From: Ichthyophthirius multifiliis
Lineage: Eukaryota > Ciliophora > Oligohymenophorea > Hymenostomatida
Length of the DNA: 64,000 bases
Direction: 5' to 3'
Assembly (NCBI RefSeq): GCF_000220395.1
Contig: NW_004086331.1
Location: 1-64,000 of the forward strand
Shown: piece after piece, positions 53,084 to 64,000 of the stretch
Layout: each line of letters opens with the position of its first letter
Numbering within the stretch: the stretch's first letter is position 1
The notes under the pieces: model-generated
The model's database searches: none
Seen by the model: only the letters and a program-made list of their open reading frames with translations
Told to the model about the DNA's origin: nothing
Program-made: the position numbers and the translations under genes

Positions 53084-53698
53084 ATGAATTAAAAAATATT
53101 TGACCTAAATGAAGACGAGAAACATTTTGCTTAAAAATCATATAATTTAATAATTGAAAAATAATCAAGAAGAATGAGTGTATAAGAATTACCTCTAGCT
53201 GTAGAATTATTTTTATAAAAATACCGATTACCCTAAGATTTTATGAGTGCTTCTAGAATACTAGAATATAATTGTTTAGACAAGAATTAGTTATTTATAA
53301 GTGAATCATAATTTTAAGAAATGTTAAAAAAAATTAAATAAAAATATGGAGAATTCGTAAAAACAGAACATAAATTAAATAAAAGAAAAATTATGTATAT
53401 TCTTTCTGAATTTTAAATTAAACTTATTGATAAAGCTTGGAAAAAAGCCGATATATTATAATATGGAATTATATAAGACGATAAAATTGAAAAAGCAGTA
53501 AGAAATCTAATTAAAAATTTTGATATTACCAATAAAGAAGAAAGAATTTAAAATATTGTAAAAGAACTTAAAAAAATTAACCAATTTTAATATATTTTTT
53601 TTGAATAATTTGCTAACTTTTTTGCTGATTGGATTATTAAACATAATCCTAAATACACTTAGAAAGCTAATTGTGCCCAAACATGTGTTATTTTTTGA
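53084..53698 (+). CDS. Small helical protein with C-terminal CaaX box
   Basis: An intronless 204-residue reading (MNQKIFDLNEDEKHF...). It is helical, charged and rich in Lys, Glu and Ile, without signal peptide or membrane segment. The end, ANCAQTCVIF before TGA, is a good CaaX motif (C-V-I-F), preceded by a second Cys suitable for palmitoylation, so the protein is likely prenylated and held on a membrane. The Phe at the last position favours geranylgeranylation or farnesylation. No catalytic motif is visible. I do not recognise the family. Confidence 0.7.
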
Positions 53699-54156
53699 AA
53701 AAATTATTTTAATATTTAATTAAATTATTGTTTGTATATAGTAAGGTTTTACATATTGTCTATTTCAAGTATATTATAATGTTAAATGTTTCTATTCTTT
53801 TTTTGTTTTGTTTTTTTGTTTAAAGATTAAGAGAACTTTATATATATATATATTATTTAAATAATTAATAAATATAAATTTATATTTAAAATAATAAATA
53901 TATTTTTTAATATAAAAAAAAAAAATTATTATTTTTGATAAAAATAAATTATTAAAATTTTTTTTTTGATTAAATAAAATAAAATAATATTTAATTTAAA
54001 AAAATAAAAAAAAAAATTAAAATAATATAATTATAACAAAAATATAAATAATCATTTATAAAATAAATAAAAAATATATTTATTATATTTTAATATTGAC
54101 TTAAAAATTATATAATTATATCCCGATATTTTTATTTTTTTTTATTTTTATTTTTC
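53699..54156. other. Spacer between convergent genes
   Basis: About 460 bp of A/T-rich sequence; nothing recognised. Confidence 0.6.
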
Positions 54157-54525
54157 TCATCCTTTAGTTAATTATATTGACTTTATATGCTTTCCTGGAA
54201 TTATAACATTTCCTACCCAATATTTATTTGATTTAAATTCATTATTTAATTATTCTATTTTTTCTTAATCATTCAATATATCATCTGGTATACTTAAATA
54301 ATTTTAACATTAAATTTATAATTTTAAATATGTTTTTAGATTTTAGTTAATTTGTGTAATATATTTTTCATTTATTTCCTATATTGAATCATTTAAAACT
54401 ATATTTTTATCTTTATCTATACAAACTATATGCCCATAAAATTTTCTATCATCTAGTAATTCTATTCTTATAACTTTTCCTATTATTTTTTCCTCAAAAT
54501 ACTTTTTTTATTCTTCATTTGTCAT
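54157..54525 (-). CDS. NAA38/LSMD1-like LSM-domain protein
   Basis: Intronless, 122 residues. It carries a single LSM fold: KIIGKVIRIELLDDRKFYGHIVCIDKDKNIVL (Sm1) and, after an unusually long insert, WVGNVIIPGKHIKSIQL (Sm2). The R-K-F-x-G-x-I-V-C-x-D pattern and the closing V-I-I-P-G-x-H-I match LSMD1/NAA38, the small auxiliary subunit of the NatC N-terminal acetyltransferase, rather than canonical Sm/LSM ring members, which end in I-R-G. The insert of about 50 residues between the two motifs (Gln/Lys/Asn-rich) is longer than usual. Function follows the family assignment. Confidence 0.8.
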
Positions 54526-54667
54526 GTTTTATTTATTATGTAAATAATAAAAAAGATATTTAATTTTTTTTTAAAAAGTATTAATAAAATTAATTTTTAT
54601 ATTAAAAAATATATAAAATAAAATTAATAAATCTAAAAATATAATAACCATATAAAAAATATATATT

Positions 54668-55828
54668 TCATATTTAGTATTTATAAGGAGGTGGTCTTAT
54701 AAATTTTGTATAAGACTTTTATTATTAATTATATTATTATTAATTATCATTATATTAATAGTTATGTCTTTAATTTTTAGGTCTTTCAGATTCATAATTA
54801 AATGGAAATAATCTTTAAGTTAAATAACTATTATTTTAATATTTTATTTCTTAATTATGGGTTATAGGTAATACATGATATTATTTATTTAGTATTTAAT
54901 CTTATTTATAAAAATGATTGTCATTTTAAATATTTTTTTTTTCTTAATTATCATGAGGATAGTTATTAATAAAAGATTTATTATTTTGACATAAAATTAA
55001 GTTTTTTTACATTTATTATAAAAGTAATTAATTTTAAGTTTGAATTTATTCATTTTATTTTTTTAAAGATTCGTTTTCTTATTCTATTTACAAAAGCTTA
55101 AAATCATATTGACTTTAATGCATATATATAGGATTTTTTTAAGATATATTATTACTATCAAAATGAACATTAAAGTTAGGCTTTTTATTATATTTATTAT
55201 ATCTAGATTCAAATGGAAGTACAGGAATTGTAAACTAAATAAATTCCTACTGAGTAATTGTTTTATCAGAATTCAAATTTTAAAATAACTTTATTCTATT
55301 TAAAATTACTTTAAAGTCAGATTCGCTTAATTATCTTTAACTTAATTAAAATATATAACTTAAATCTAAATATTATAAATTTCTTTATTCGTTTTATGTA
55401 ATCTTATTATAAAATTATTTTGGATCATAAAAATAATCATTTATCAATTTAATCTTTATTAATTTATTTAAATGTATATATATATAAATATATAAATATA
55501 TAATTATTTAAATATATATATACTTTTATTTTTTCAGTAAAGCGTAATAAATCTATTTCTAATATTAAAATGTTTAATAACGAAAATACTACTTTTGGAA
55601 TAAAAGGTTATATCTTATCAATAGTCTTTTTTTTTTTTATTAATAATTTAACATTCGATAAAATATTTCAAAATCTATTCCATTTTATAACTTATTTATT
55701 GAATATCTCATAATTACAGATTAAATTTCTTAGTGATTAATACTTTAATCATATTAATGAACATATTCTAAAATATAATTTGAATCTAATAAGCCTTTTT
55801 ATATATATTAAAATTTAATTTTAATAAA

Positions 55829-55881
<53 letters not shown>

Positions 55882-56131
55882 TAATATATTTAATTTATAT
55901 ACCAGTATACATTGATGGATACACTGATTATGTAGGATAAACTAAAGACATATCAAAATATTTTTTTTAGTTTTTTTATTATTATGTATTTTGAGATTCT
56001 TTAACAATTGCCTCGAAAACTAAGTTAGGATCAAATTCTGCCATTTTATTTAAATTTTATTAGTGCTTTTATATAAGTTTATTAGCTTCTATTTCTGATT
56101 GGAATATTTCTGTAATTAGTCGAAAATCCAT
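54668..56131 (-). CDS. EF-hand-like ciliate protein with low-complexity tail
   Basis: Starts MDFRLITEIFQSEIEANKLI at 56131; introns at 55795-55902 (rich in AAT repeat) and 55454-55523; stop at 54668. The pattern of a basic N-terminal helix, FDPNLVFEAI, then paired helix-loop-helix units (EYVHQYDQSINHQEIQSVIMRYSI; LSESDFKVILNRIKL; SDKTITQQEFIQFTIPVLP) resembles a ciliate EF-hand family built around F-D-P...F and Y-D-x-D motifs. Most calcium-ligand positions are degenerate, so calcium binding is doubtful. The C-terminal third is Gln/Asn/Tyr-rich and ends RPPPYKYQI. One frame change is needed at the A12 run (T-run 55627-55638 on the plus strand), after RMLNYQQ and before TIDKIQPFIP. Confidence 0.6.
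55831..55876. repeat. AAT trinucleotide microsatellite in an intron
   Basis: About 15 AAT/ATT units within intron 1 of the EF-hand-like gene. Confidence 0.9.
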
Positions 56132-56816
56132 TTATATATTTTTTATTATAATATTTTTTTCTATATTTAATTTTAAGAAAATTTGTTAATTTTTAAATAT
56201 TTAATAATATTTTTTAAAAAAAAAATATTATCATATTATAATATATTTTTAAATACTCTTTTTTTTTAAAAAAAAATCAATCTTTAATAAAAAGTACTTT
56301 TTCCAATTTTTTTTGTTTATTAAGCTTTATAAACAAAAATAAATAAAAAAATCTAAACAAACAAATCATATTTTAAACACATAAAAATGTTTCATAAATT
56401 ATATAATAACTGAAATTCATTTTTTATATCATTTATATTAAACAAACTTTTTTAGTTATCAATTTATTCAATGAATATGTTTTTAATATTTTAATTTTTG
56501 TTTTAATCCTATTTTTAATATATAAATTTTAAAAAATATTACTGTTTTTATTATCTTTACATTTAAAAATATATTTAATCCGCAAATAGAATTTTTTAGG
56601 ATTTGGTTAATTTTTATGTTTTTAAATATTTTTAAAATCTTATTTTTAGAACAATTTAAAAGATATCCAATAGGTATTTTTTTAGTTAATAAATTAAAAA
56701 AGATAATACTTTATCTGAAATTAATATATAAATATTTAAAAAAAAAATATAATTAATTTGTTTACTTTTATTTTTAGTTCTAGACCTAAAAAGTGCACAT
56801 TTTAGGGAAAATATTA
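56132..56816. other. Intergenic, AT-rich
   Basis: Upstream of the EF-hand-like gene and downstream of the PIG-Q gene, both on the minus strand. Nothing recognised. Confidence 0.55.
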
Positions 56817-58783
56817 TCATTTATAAAATATTATAATATCATAAAGCAAGGGAAAATATTTAAAATTTAAACAATTAATTTGAGCATTAGCTGATTAATA
56901 AATAAAATAAAATAAAAATAATAATTTTATATAATTTACTTTTATCATATATACAAATAAAACAATAAATAAATATGAATAATAATAAACAGATATAGTA
57001 GGAAACATCGAAACTAAGAAAAAGAAGAAAATCAAAGAAATAACTTTTTAATCCCAAGTGATTTCTTTTTTATTATATTATTTAATTTGTCCTTTCATTA
57101 CTTTAAAGAAAAAAATAATTAAATTCATAACTTCTTTATAGATAATAAGAAGTAGTTTGTATATAATGTATCTTATTTATTTTTTTCGTTTATATATATA
57201 ATAAAAAAACCAAAATAAAATAAAAAAATTACATGTGTAAGGTTAATATATTAATAAGATCATTAATAATACAAAAAACAAATGAAATTCCAAAAAATCC
57301 AAAGAAAGACAAAAAAGTAACTAAATAAGGTTCAAAAGGAGTTCCAAAAGTAGTAAAATAATTCCATAAAATGAACAGTTTAGAGATAAGAAATCCCATA
57401 ATTTTATTGAGGCTTTTGTTTGTTTTTAAACCTGCGGGATCTCCCATTAGCCACTCTACTTCTTTTTCAAGTTCATCTATATGAATTCCACTAAAATATT
57501 AATGTATAAATCCTAGAATATTCGAAACATTATAAACTATAAAGAAAATACTTAAAATACCTAGAATAGTGTCTATTGCTATATATGTTATGCCTGAAAA
57601 AAGTTACATATATATCTTTAAAATAAAGGAATATTAATATCCTTAATCCTTGTTTTTTAATATTTTAAGTAATATTTTCCAACTCTATATCACTTAGAGT
57701 TTAAATTTTATTTAGCGTAAAAAATGACTGTTTACATTATATACTGAAATTTGAAGATAAGGGAGATTTTTTTGTATTATTTTATAAGCAAATGTAAAAA
57801 AAACTTTTTGTAAAACACTTATAAGGATTATTATTTGTGTAAATTATAGATTTTTTGGTTTTAAATAGAGATTATAAACTATTTATTATAAATATTTTTT
57901 TATTTTATTTTTATTTACTATTATCTGATTTTTCATTTTCTTTTTTTTAATTTTTTAATATATTACTGAAATTAATTTAACGTATTATATATTCCAATTC
58001 AGAGTAATTAAAATGCTTATCTTATTTTATTAATGCTGAGCTATATTTTTAAACTTACAAAAGATTAATATTAAATTCATGTACTTCTAATTATTAATTA
58101 TAATAGTTTTATAGTGTTGAATTTAATTAAGAATCTATTTAACATTAATTAAAAAATAAAGGATTTATCTTAAAATTATTAAATGCTTCTTTAGCTTTTT
58201 TATTATTTATATATAATAAACTATTCTTCTATATTTCATCGTATAGTATTATCTAACATTTAGTTTTGTATCTATATCCACAACATAATAGTTTTTGTAT
58301 TTTAAATAATTATTGTTAAGATTATTTACGTTCTTTTATTAATATCTCTATCCATAAATCATAATTATTTATTTGTTTTTAACAATATTCTGATATTTCT
58401 TCATTTTTAGACATTATTACTATACCTAATATAGCTATTTTTCCCTTTTATTTATTATTTATTTGAATTTATATATATTTATTTACTCCACATAAGTTAT
58501 TTATATTTTATATTTATGAAGATTTGCTTAATCTTTATTCTAATTCTTAAAGCTTTTTAATTAATTTATTTTAATTTTTATATTAGAGAAGTATTTTTTA
58601 CATCAGTATTTTCTTCTATAAATATTATTGTTGTTTGAAAACCAGATATGTTAAATCCTTTATTAATTTTAGTTTAATAAAAAATATTTATTATATATAA
58701 TTATTTTTCAATTCACCTACTAAATACCCTTTTTTATTTAATTCAGTTTTCGGAAAGAATATTTATACAGTTTCGGATGACAT
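56817..58783 (-). CDS. PIGQ: Gpi1/PIG-Q, GPI-GlcNAc transferase subunit
   Basis: Encodes the Gpi1/PIG-Q subunit of the ER complex that adds GlcNAc to phosphatidylinositol, the first step of GPI-anchor synthesis. The start is MSSETVQIFFPKTEL; a first intron joins GYLVG to FNISGFQTTIIFIEEN. The poorly conserved N-half is Lys/Asn-rich. The membrane core holds the family's hallmark segments: AIDTILGILSIFF, EWLMGDPAGLKTNKSLNKIMGF (the W-L-M-G-x-P-x-G-x-K motif), VINDLINILTLHM-like text and, after a 37-bp intron, LVSMFPTISVYYY. The tail ends NFKYFPLLYDIIIFY before TGA at 56817. Two single-base frame shifts at homopolymers (58554-58558 and 57597-57602) must be allowed for. It is consistent with the GPI-like tail of the first gene in this window. 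Confidence 0.82.
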
Positions 58784-58920
58784 AAATTGTAAAATTTTTT
58801 TTTTTTTTTAAAAAAAAAAGAATAAAATAAAGATAAATAGATATATATACTATAAATTAAAAATTAAAAATAATTTAAGAAAAATATATAAAAAATTATA
58901 AATTTTATAAAATAACAAAA

Positions 58921-59960
58921 ATGAATCTAACACTATCTGAATCAAATATCCACATAATAAGCCTATAAATTTCATAAAAATAAAATATTTTAACAAAAAT
59001 AGTTGAAATAGTCCCATAATATATATTAGAAATTAAAACAATTAAAGAATTATGCAATCTTATAAGTAAATAATAAAATAAAAAGTAAATTTGGAAGTAA
59101 AAACCGATTTAACATTATAAATATTGAAAGAAAACAAGGGGGGGGCAATTTTTAAAGTATTAAAAAAAACATTAGTAAAATAAATTGGTAGAAACTTTAG
59201 TCTTATTTATAAGTAAATATGTACTTATATAATAAATTAAGCTTAAGTTTATGATTGGAGAAATATGCTTAAGATTATAAAAAATACATATAGAAGAAAT
59301 TATTTGATAGAAAAATTAATATAATTATTTAGATTAAAATATTAAAAATAGAATGGATTTTTTATTTAAAATAAATACAAAATAATAAATTTATTTATCT
59401 AAAAAAAAAATGATTTTGGATAATTAATTTCCCTTATTAGATTCATAAATACTCGTTTTTATTATCTTTTAGAAGTAACAAAAAAAATCTAAATAAGTGC
59501 TATATTTTGATTTTGATAAATTATATGTCTATAGAAACAAATATTTAAACATTTATTTAATTAAATGGCCTCCAATTAAATTCTTTTGGTTAATAAAAAA
59601 TGGAAAAATTATTAATTATGGAAAATTATTGATAAATTAATCGTTTTTAATAAAAAAAAATTGCGGATTATATAAATGATATATATATTCTTTATGATGA
59701 AAAATAAAATATTTTCGAAGATTTTTAAATTTGGAGAAAATATAGAGTTTTTTTTAATTAAAAGAATGGGATGGAATATAAAGAAAAATTAGAAATTTTT
59801 ATGATTAATAAAGGATAATTGTAAGAAGAAAAAAAAAATGGATAATGAATGAGAGAAATTAGGTTATATTGGAAAGTACAGTTTCTTATTTAAAGAAAAA
59901 ATGCTAATTTTGGAGAAATAATTGTATTAATTAAAAATTGAAAAGGTAATTTATAAAATT
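58921..59960 (+). CDS. Poorly resolved gene, possibly F-box-like
   Basis: Several protein-like segments in order but with frame changes. The N-terminus (MNLTLSESNIHII) leads to ILTKIVEIVPQYILEIKTIKELC and ...KKQIWK, which has the spacing of an F-box (I-L...P-x-x-I-L...E-L-C...W-K), the Skp1-binding motif of SCF ubiquitin ligases. A G7 run near 59141-59147 and an A9 run near 59652-59660 coincide with frame changes. A later segment reads LYFDFDKLYVYRNKYLNIYLIKWPPIKFFW, then ADYINDIYILYDEK and FEDFQIWRKYRVFF. The 3' end is uncertain. It may be one gene with run-length errors, two small genes, or a decaying gene. The F-box idea rests on one short motif. Confidence 0.35.
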
Positions 59961-61663
59961 AAAGAAAAAAAATTTTATATTTATATAAAAATATAGAAAA
60001 AAAATATTAAGATAAGAAATTAAAAAGAATTTTAGTAAATAAAAAAATAGAAAAAAAAAAGATATTATATAAATAAAAATATAAAATATAAATTATTAAA
60101 TTATTAAATTTTAAAATTTTAAATTAATATTAATTATAAATTAATTCTAAATTATTAATATTTCAAAAAAAAAAAAAAAATTTTAGATATATAAAAAAAA
60201 AATATATTCAATTATTTAAGAATAAATAATGAAAAAGTTTGTTATAAAAAGAAAATATATAATATTAATTAATACATATATTTATATTTAAAATTTATAA
60301 AATATATATAAAAAATATTTATAAAATATAATTTTTTTATATATGAAATTATAAATATATATATAGATATATATATATTTTTTTTTAAAAAAATTAGTAT
60401 AGATATTTATATATATTAAAATATTAAAAAAAAAAATTAATTATATAATGTATATAAATTAAGATTTTTGGAGATCAGAATAAAAAAATTAATTATATTA
60501 ATATAAAATATTATATATTAAAAATATATATTTATATATATATATTTATATATTTATATATTTATATTTTTTTATATTTATATATTTTTAGTTTTTTAGA
60601 TTAGTATTTAATTTTTTATAAATTTTTTAAAAATATTATATTTTTTTTATTTTATTTATATATTATATTGTTGATTATTCTGAATATTTTTGAATATATA
60701 TAAAATATTTTGATTTTTTTTTAATTACATTTAAATATATATTATTTGTATAATCCTTTATAAAAATATTACAATAAGATGTCTTATATTATAAATATAT
60801 TGTCATTTTTATATAATTTAAGAATTTTAAATTATATATCACTTTTACATTAAGATTTTATAAAGTATATACAATCGATTATTTAATAGTCGCGCGCGCG
60901 GGAAAATTTTATCATAAAATAACTATTTTTTGTGATTATTCTAATGACGTTTGTTGTTTAGTTTTTTACATAAATATAATCAATATTAATGATGTGTTAT
61001 CATAATATATTTCTTATTTTTTTATATTTTTAATCCTTATATAAAATTTAAACTTATATAATAAATATAAATTATAATATTTTGGAATAATTAACCTTGC
61101 AACATTAATATATTTAATAAATATGAAATAATTTTAATATTTTAATTTAGAAACATATATAAACTCAGATTTTAAAATTATTTTCATATAACCTTTAAAA
61201 AAGATAGATTTACAAATATATACAATGTAATTTTTATGAATATTAAATTTAGACATTTTAGATATAATTTAAATATATAAAAAACAAGCTATAATATATT
61301 TATTGAATAGATAAGCGTTATTTTAAAATGAATAAACTGTATTCTTGTTAAAAATTTGTAATTTGAATCATCTGTTTAGTGATTTTTGGGGTTAAATATT
61401 TTTTTTTACTTATTAAAAAATAAAAAAAATTATTTAATAAGGATTTATACTAAAAGAAATTTGTTCTTAAAAATAAATAAATTAATTTTAAATAATAGTA
61501 GGTTATTAAATAAGAGTTTGAAAAAAGATAATTGATTTTTTTAAAATTTTTGTTTGTGTATTTTAAGTAGTTTTTTACAATATTAATTTAATTTATAAAA
61601 AAATAAGATATTTAATATTTTATATTTTATTAATTTAAAAAAATTAATTTTATTAAAAAGTAA
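59961..61663. other. Intergenic, AT-rich, with a CG dinucleotide run
   Basis: About 1.7 kb with no supported gene. The only compositional oddity is a run of five CG dinucleotides at 60891-60900 followed by GG. Confidence 0.55.
60891..60902. repeat. (CG)5 run in AT-rich DNA
   Basis: Five consecutive CG units plus GG, wholly out of character for the surrounding sequence. Could form left-handed DNA; no function can be assigned. Confidence 0.9.
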
Positions 61664-63302
61664 ATGAATAACAATTAAAACGTATATTTAATTTTACATA
61701 AAAATATTTTATCAAAAAATAAGGTTTTAATCGGAGCTATTGATTAAAGTACTACATCAACTAAATTTGGAGTTTTCGATTAATAAGGGAATTTAATTGA
61801 TATAGATATTATACCACATGATTAAATTTCTTAACATCCAGGATGGTTAGAACATAATCCTTAATAAATTCTAAATAATCTACATACTTCGATTAATAAT
61901 TTAGTTTCAAGATTACAAGAAAAAGGTTATTCTTTGTCTGATCTAAAAACTATTGGAGTTACTAATTAAAGAGAAACTGTTGTAGCTTGGAATAAACATA
62001 CAGGTATATATTAAATTATATATATATAAAAAATTTTAGCATAGTTTTTTTTATTTTTTCTATAATTTTTTATTTAAAAACATAATAAACAAAAACAATC
62101 CATTTTTTTGTTGATTGTATTTTTTTTAAAAAATAAAAATAAAAAAAATTATGGAAAAAATATAAAATAAAAATGTTAAAAAGTAGCAAACTTTTAAATA
62201 ATAAAAGTAAATAGGAAAACCTTATTATAATGCTATTGTATGGTGTGATAATAGAACTTAATATGTTTGCGAAAAATTCACTTAATAACATGCAGGAAAT
62301 AGCAATATTTATTAAAATATTACTGGATTACCAATAAGTACGTATTTTACTGGATTTAAAATTAGATGGTTTTTTCTTTTATTGGATAAAAAATATATTT
62401 TTTATTTTACTATTATTATAAAAAAAGGCTAATTGAAAATGTTTAATAAATAAGAGATGAGTTAGATACTAATGTTATTTTTGGGACTATGGATTCTTGG
62501 GTTATATGGGTTTAAAAATAATATGATAAAACATATAATTTAAATTAATTATATAAAAAAATAGAATTTAACAGGAAATCATTATACCGATGTGACTAAT
62601 GCTTCTCGAACATATTTATATAACATAAATAATTTATAATATGAGGAAAAATACTTTCGTATATATATATATATATATATTAAATAAAAAATATAATAAA
62701 AAAATAAGTGAATTAAAAATTCCAATAAATACTCTTCCAATTGTACTAGCAAGTTCAGATAATTATGGAACAATAAAAGAAGGCACTTTAAAAGGAAAAT
62801 AAATTTAATCATGTTTAGGAGATTAATAAGCAGCAGCTTTAGGTCATGGGGTTTTAAATATAGGAGATTGTAAAACTACATTCGGTTCTGGGAGCTTTTT
62901 GCTTGTAAATATAGGAGAAAAACCAATTTATAAAGAAGGAGGTTTATTAACAACTATTCTATATAAATTAGGAAAAAATTAACCTACTTTTTATGCTTTT
63001 GAAGGTTCTATAGAAGTAGGAGGATCAACTTTGAATTGGGCAAAGGAAAATTTAGGACTTTTTAAAGATTACGAAGAATTAGCTAGTTTAATAGAATAAA
63101 CTTAGGATAATGGAAATGTTTATTTTGTTCCGGCGTTAAATGGATTACTTTGTCCTTATTGGTAAAGCGGGGCTTAAGGAATTATTAGTGGTATTAGTTT
63201 TTATACTAAAAAAGAACATATATTAAGAGCTCTGTTAGAAGGAATAGCCTTTAGAACAAAAGATGTATTTATTTTATAAAAATAATAAAAAAATAATATA
63301 CA

Positions 63303-63359
<57 letters not shown>

Positions 63360-63740
63360 TAATATATATATATATTCAATTATATATACATATTAATTAA
63401 TATTTTAATTATTAAGGTTATAGTTAATATTGAATAGTCTACTGAAATGAAAATTGATTTGTTAAAAGTTGATGGCGGTTTAACTAAAAGTAAATTTCTT
63501 CTTTAGTTTTTAGCTGATATTTTATAATAAAATATTCTTAAAACTAAAGTTTCTGAAAGCACAATGCTAGGTGTTGCTTTTGCAGCTGGTATTTTTTGTA
63601 ATATTTATATAGGATTAAATGAATTAAAATAATATATTTTTGTTAACGAATAAATAGCATTTAATTAAGATAATAATAATAAAAACTAAGTTTTATATTA
63701 AAATTGGCTTGATACTGTTAACAAATCTATTAATAAATGA
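61664..63740 (+). CDS. Glycerol kinase (FGGY family)
   Basis: Six exons with introns at 62004-62214, 62369-62427, 62510-62564, 62659-62708 and 63265-63416; about 516 residues. The enzyme phosphorylates glycerol to glycerol 3-phosphate with ATP. After a short N-terminal extension come VLIGAIDQSTTSTKFGVFD (phosphate-1 loop), TIGVTNQRETVVAWNKHTG, AIVWCDNRT, IFGTMDSWVIW, HYTDVTNASRTYLYNI, the FGGY signature region GSFLLVNIGEKP through FEGSIEVGGSTLNW, and ATPase-core LKVDGGLTKSKFLLQFLAD. Introns restore each family motif. The coding sum is one base short of a multiple of three: an extra A in the A5 run at 62647-62651 would give YEEKILSELKIP, as expected for this kinase. There is no peroxisomal or membrane tail. 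Confidence 0.92.
63301..63375. repeat. TA microsatellite in glycerol kinase intron 5
   Basis: TA-repeat tracts make up about half of intron 5 (63265-63416). Confidence 0.85.
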
Positions 63741-63948
63741 AAAAAGAAAATAAAAAATAAATAAAAAATATCAATTTAAATATATTTACTAATATTTTAT
63801 TTTTTTTATTTAAAGAATAATAAATACTATTTTTAACAAAAAATATAATTTTATTTTACAAATATAAATAAATATACATATAAATTAAATTAAATATTAA
63901 TTTTAAAATTATATTATTATAATAATTATCGTTTTTAATATTAAATAA

Positions 63949-64000
63949 GCTCGGGTAGCTCAGTTGGTTAGAGCGTGGGTCTAATAAACCCAAGGTCGAG
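63949..64000 (+). tRNA. tRNA-Ile (anticodon AAT), cut by the window end
   Basis: The first 52 nt of a tRNA. The acceptor 5' strand GCTCGGG is followed by TA, a D arm (GCTC...GAGC), and an anticodon stem TGGGT/ACCCA enclosing CTAATAA, giving anticodon AAT (inosine-AT), which decodes ATH isoleucine codons. Variable loop AGGTC and the start of the T stem are visible; the 3' third lies outside the window. Confidence 0.92.

Noticed and set aside
57229-57447. 72-residue stand-alone protein starting MGDPAGLKTNK
   Set aside because: It is an internal piece of the PIG-Q gene (W-L-M-G-D-P-A-G motif), not a separate gene; it only looks separate when TAA/TAG are taken as stops.
59900-60450. Further small open frames after the F-box-like gene
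   Set aside because: Composition is almost pure Lys/Ile/Asn/Tyr as expected from random A/T sequence, with no motif.
62070-62812. Minus-strand hydrophobic small proteins at the 3' end
   Set aside because: They are antisense to glycerol kinase exons and introns; their hydrophobicity is a by-product of A/T composition.

Overview
The window is macronuclear-type DNA of a ciliate. It is extremely AT-rich (roughly 85% by eye). Every recognisable gene reads through TAA and TAG as glutamine and stops only at TGA, which is the oligohymenophorean nuclear code (translation table 6). Introns are short, AT-rich GT...AG, mostly 40-110 bp. The composition, code and intron size resemble the fish parasite Ichthyophthirius multifiliis more than Tetrahymena; this is an inference, not a match. 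Because the standard code shreds the genes, I read them by hand with the ciliate code and placed introns from frame and protein sense.

Layout. 1.4-2.7 kb: secreted, probably GPI-anchored protein (+). 2.9-4.6 kb: Asn/Gln-rich protein of unknown function (-). 4.77-4.84 kb: tRNA-Arg(ACG) (-). 6.8-7.7 kb: rhomboid protease (+). 8.2-10.0 kb: SLC22-like MFS transporter (+). 10.3-10.9 kb: broken-looking glutathione S-transferase (-). 11.6-12.5 kb: RBMX2/Ist3 spliceosomal RRM protein (-). 13.0-14.3 kb: secreted apyrase (-). 14.7-15.4 kb: small membrane-anchored coiled-coil protein (-). 16.5-17.3 kb: weak cyclin-like remnant. 17.4-21.6 kb: USP40/47-type ubiquitin hydrolase (-). 23.9-25.0 kb: Pol5/MYBBP1A C-terminal-like protein (+). 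25.4-25.6 kb: U1 snRNA (-). 26.9-38.0 kb: VPS13 lipid-transfer protein of about 3,512 aa (+). 39.0-43.0 kb: P5B ATPase (+). 45.0-46.0 kb: Rab5-like GTPase (+). 46.7-47.6 kb: four-unit polyubiquitin (-). 50.3-52.4 kb: MCM-domain protein resembling MCMDC2 (-). 53.1-53.7 kb: small protein ending in a CaaX box (+). 54.2-54.5 kb: NAA38/LSMD1 (-). 54.7-56.1 kb: EF-hand-like protein (-). 56.8-58.8 kb: Gpi1/PIG-Q (-). 58.9-60.0 kb: poorly resolved F-box-like gene (+). 61.7-63.7 kb: glycerol kinase (+). 63.95 kb to the end: 5' part of tRNA-Ile(AAT).

The genes are an ordinary eukaryotic housekeeping mixture: membrane traffic and lipid transfer (VPS13, Rab, P5B ATPase), ubiquitin metabolism (polyubiquitin, USP), splicing (U1 snRNA, RBMX2), GPI-anchor synthesis (PIG-Q) and salvage or secretion (apyrase, glycerol kinase, rhomboid). 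There is no operon logic, no clear mobile element, virus-like element or CRISPR array. The most striking recurrent pattern is single-base frame shifts that fall on homopolymer runs inside otherwise well-conserved genes (USP, PIG-Q, EF-hand protein, glycerol kinase, probably GST). These are most simply assembly or sequencing run-length errors, but they should be resolved before any of these genes is called a pseudogene.
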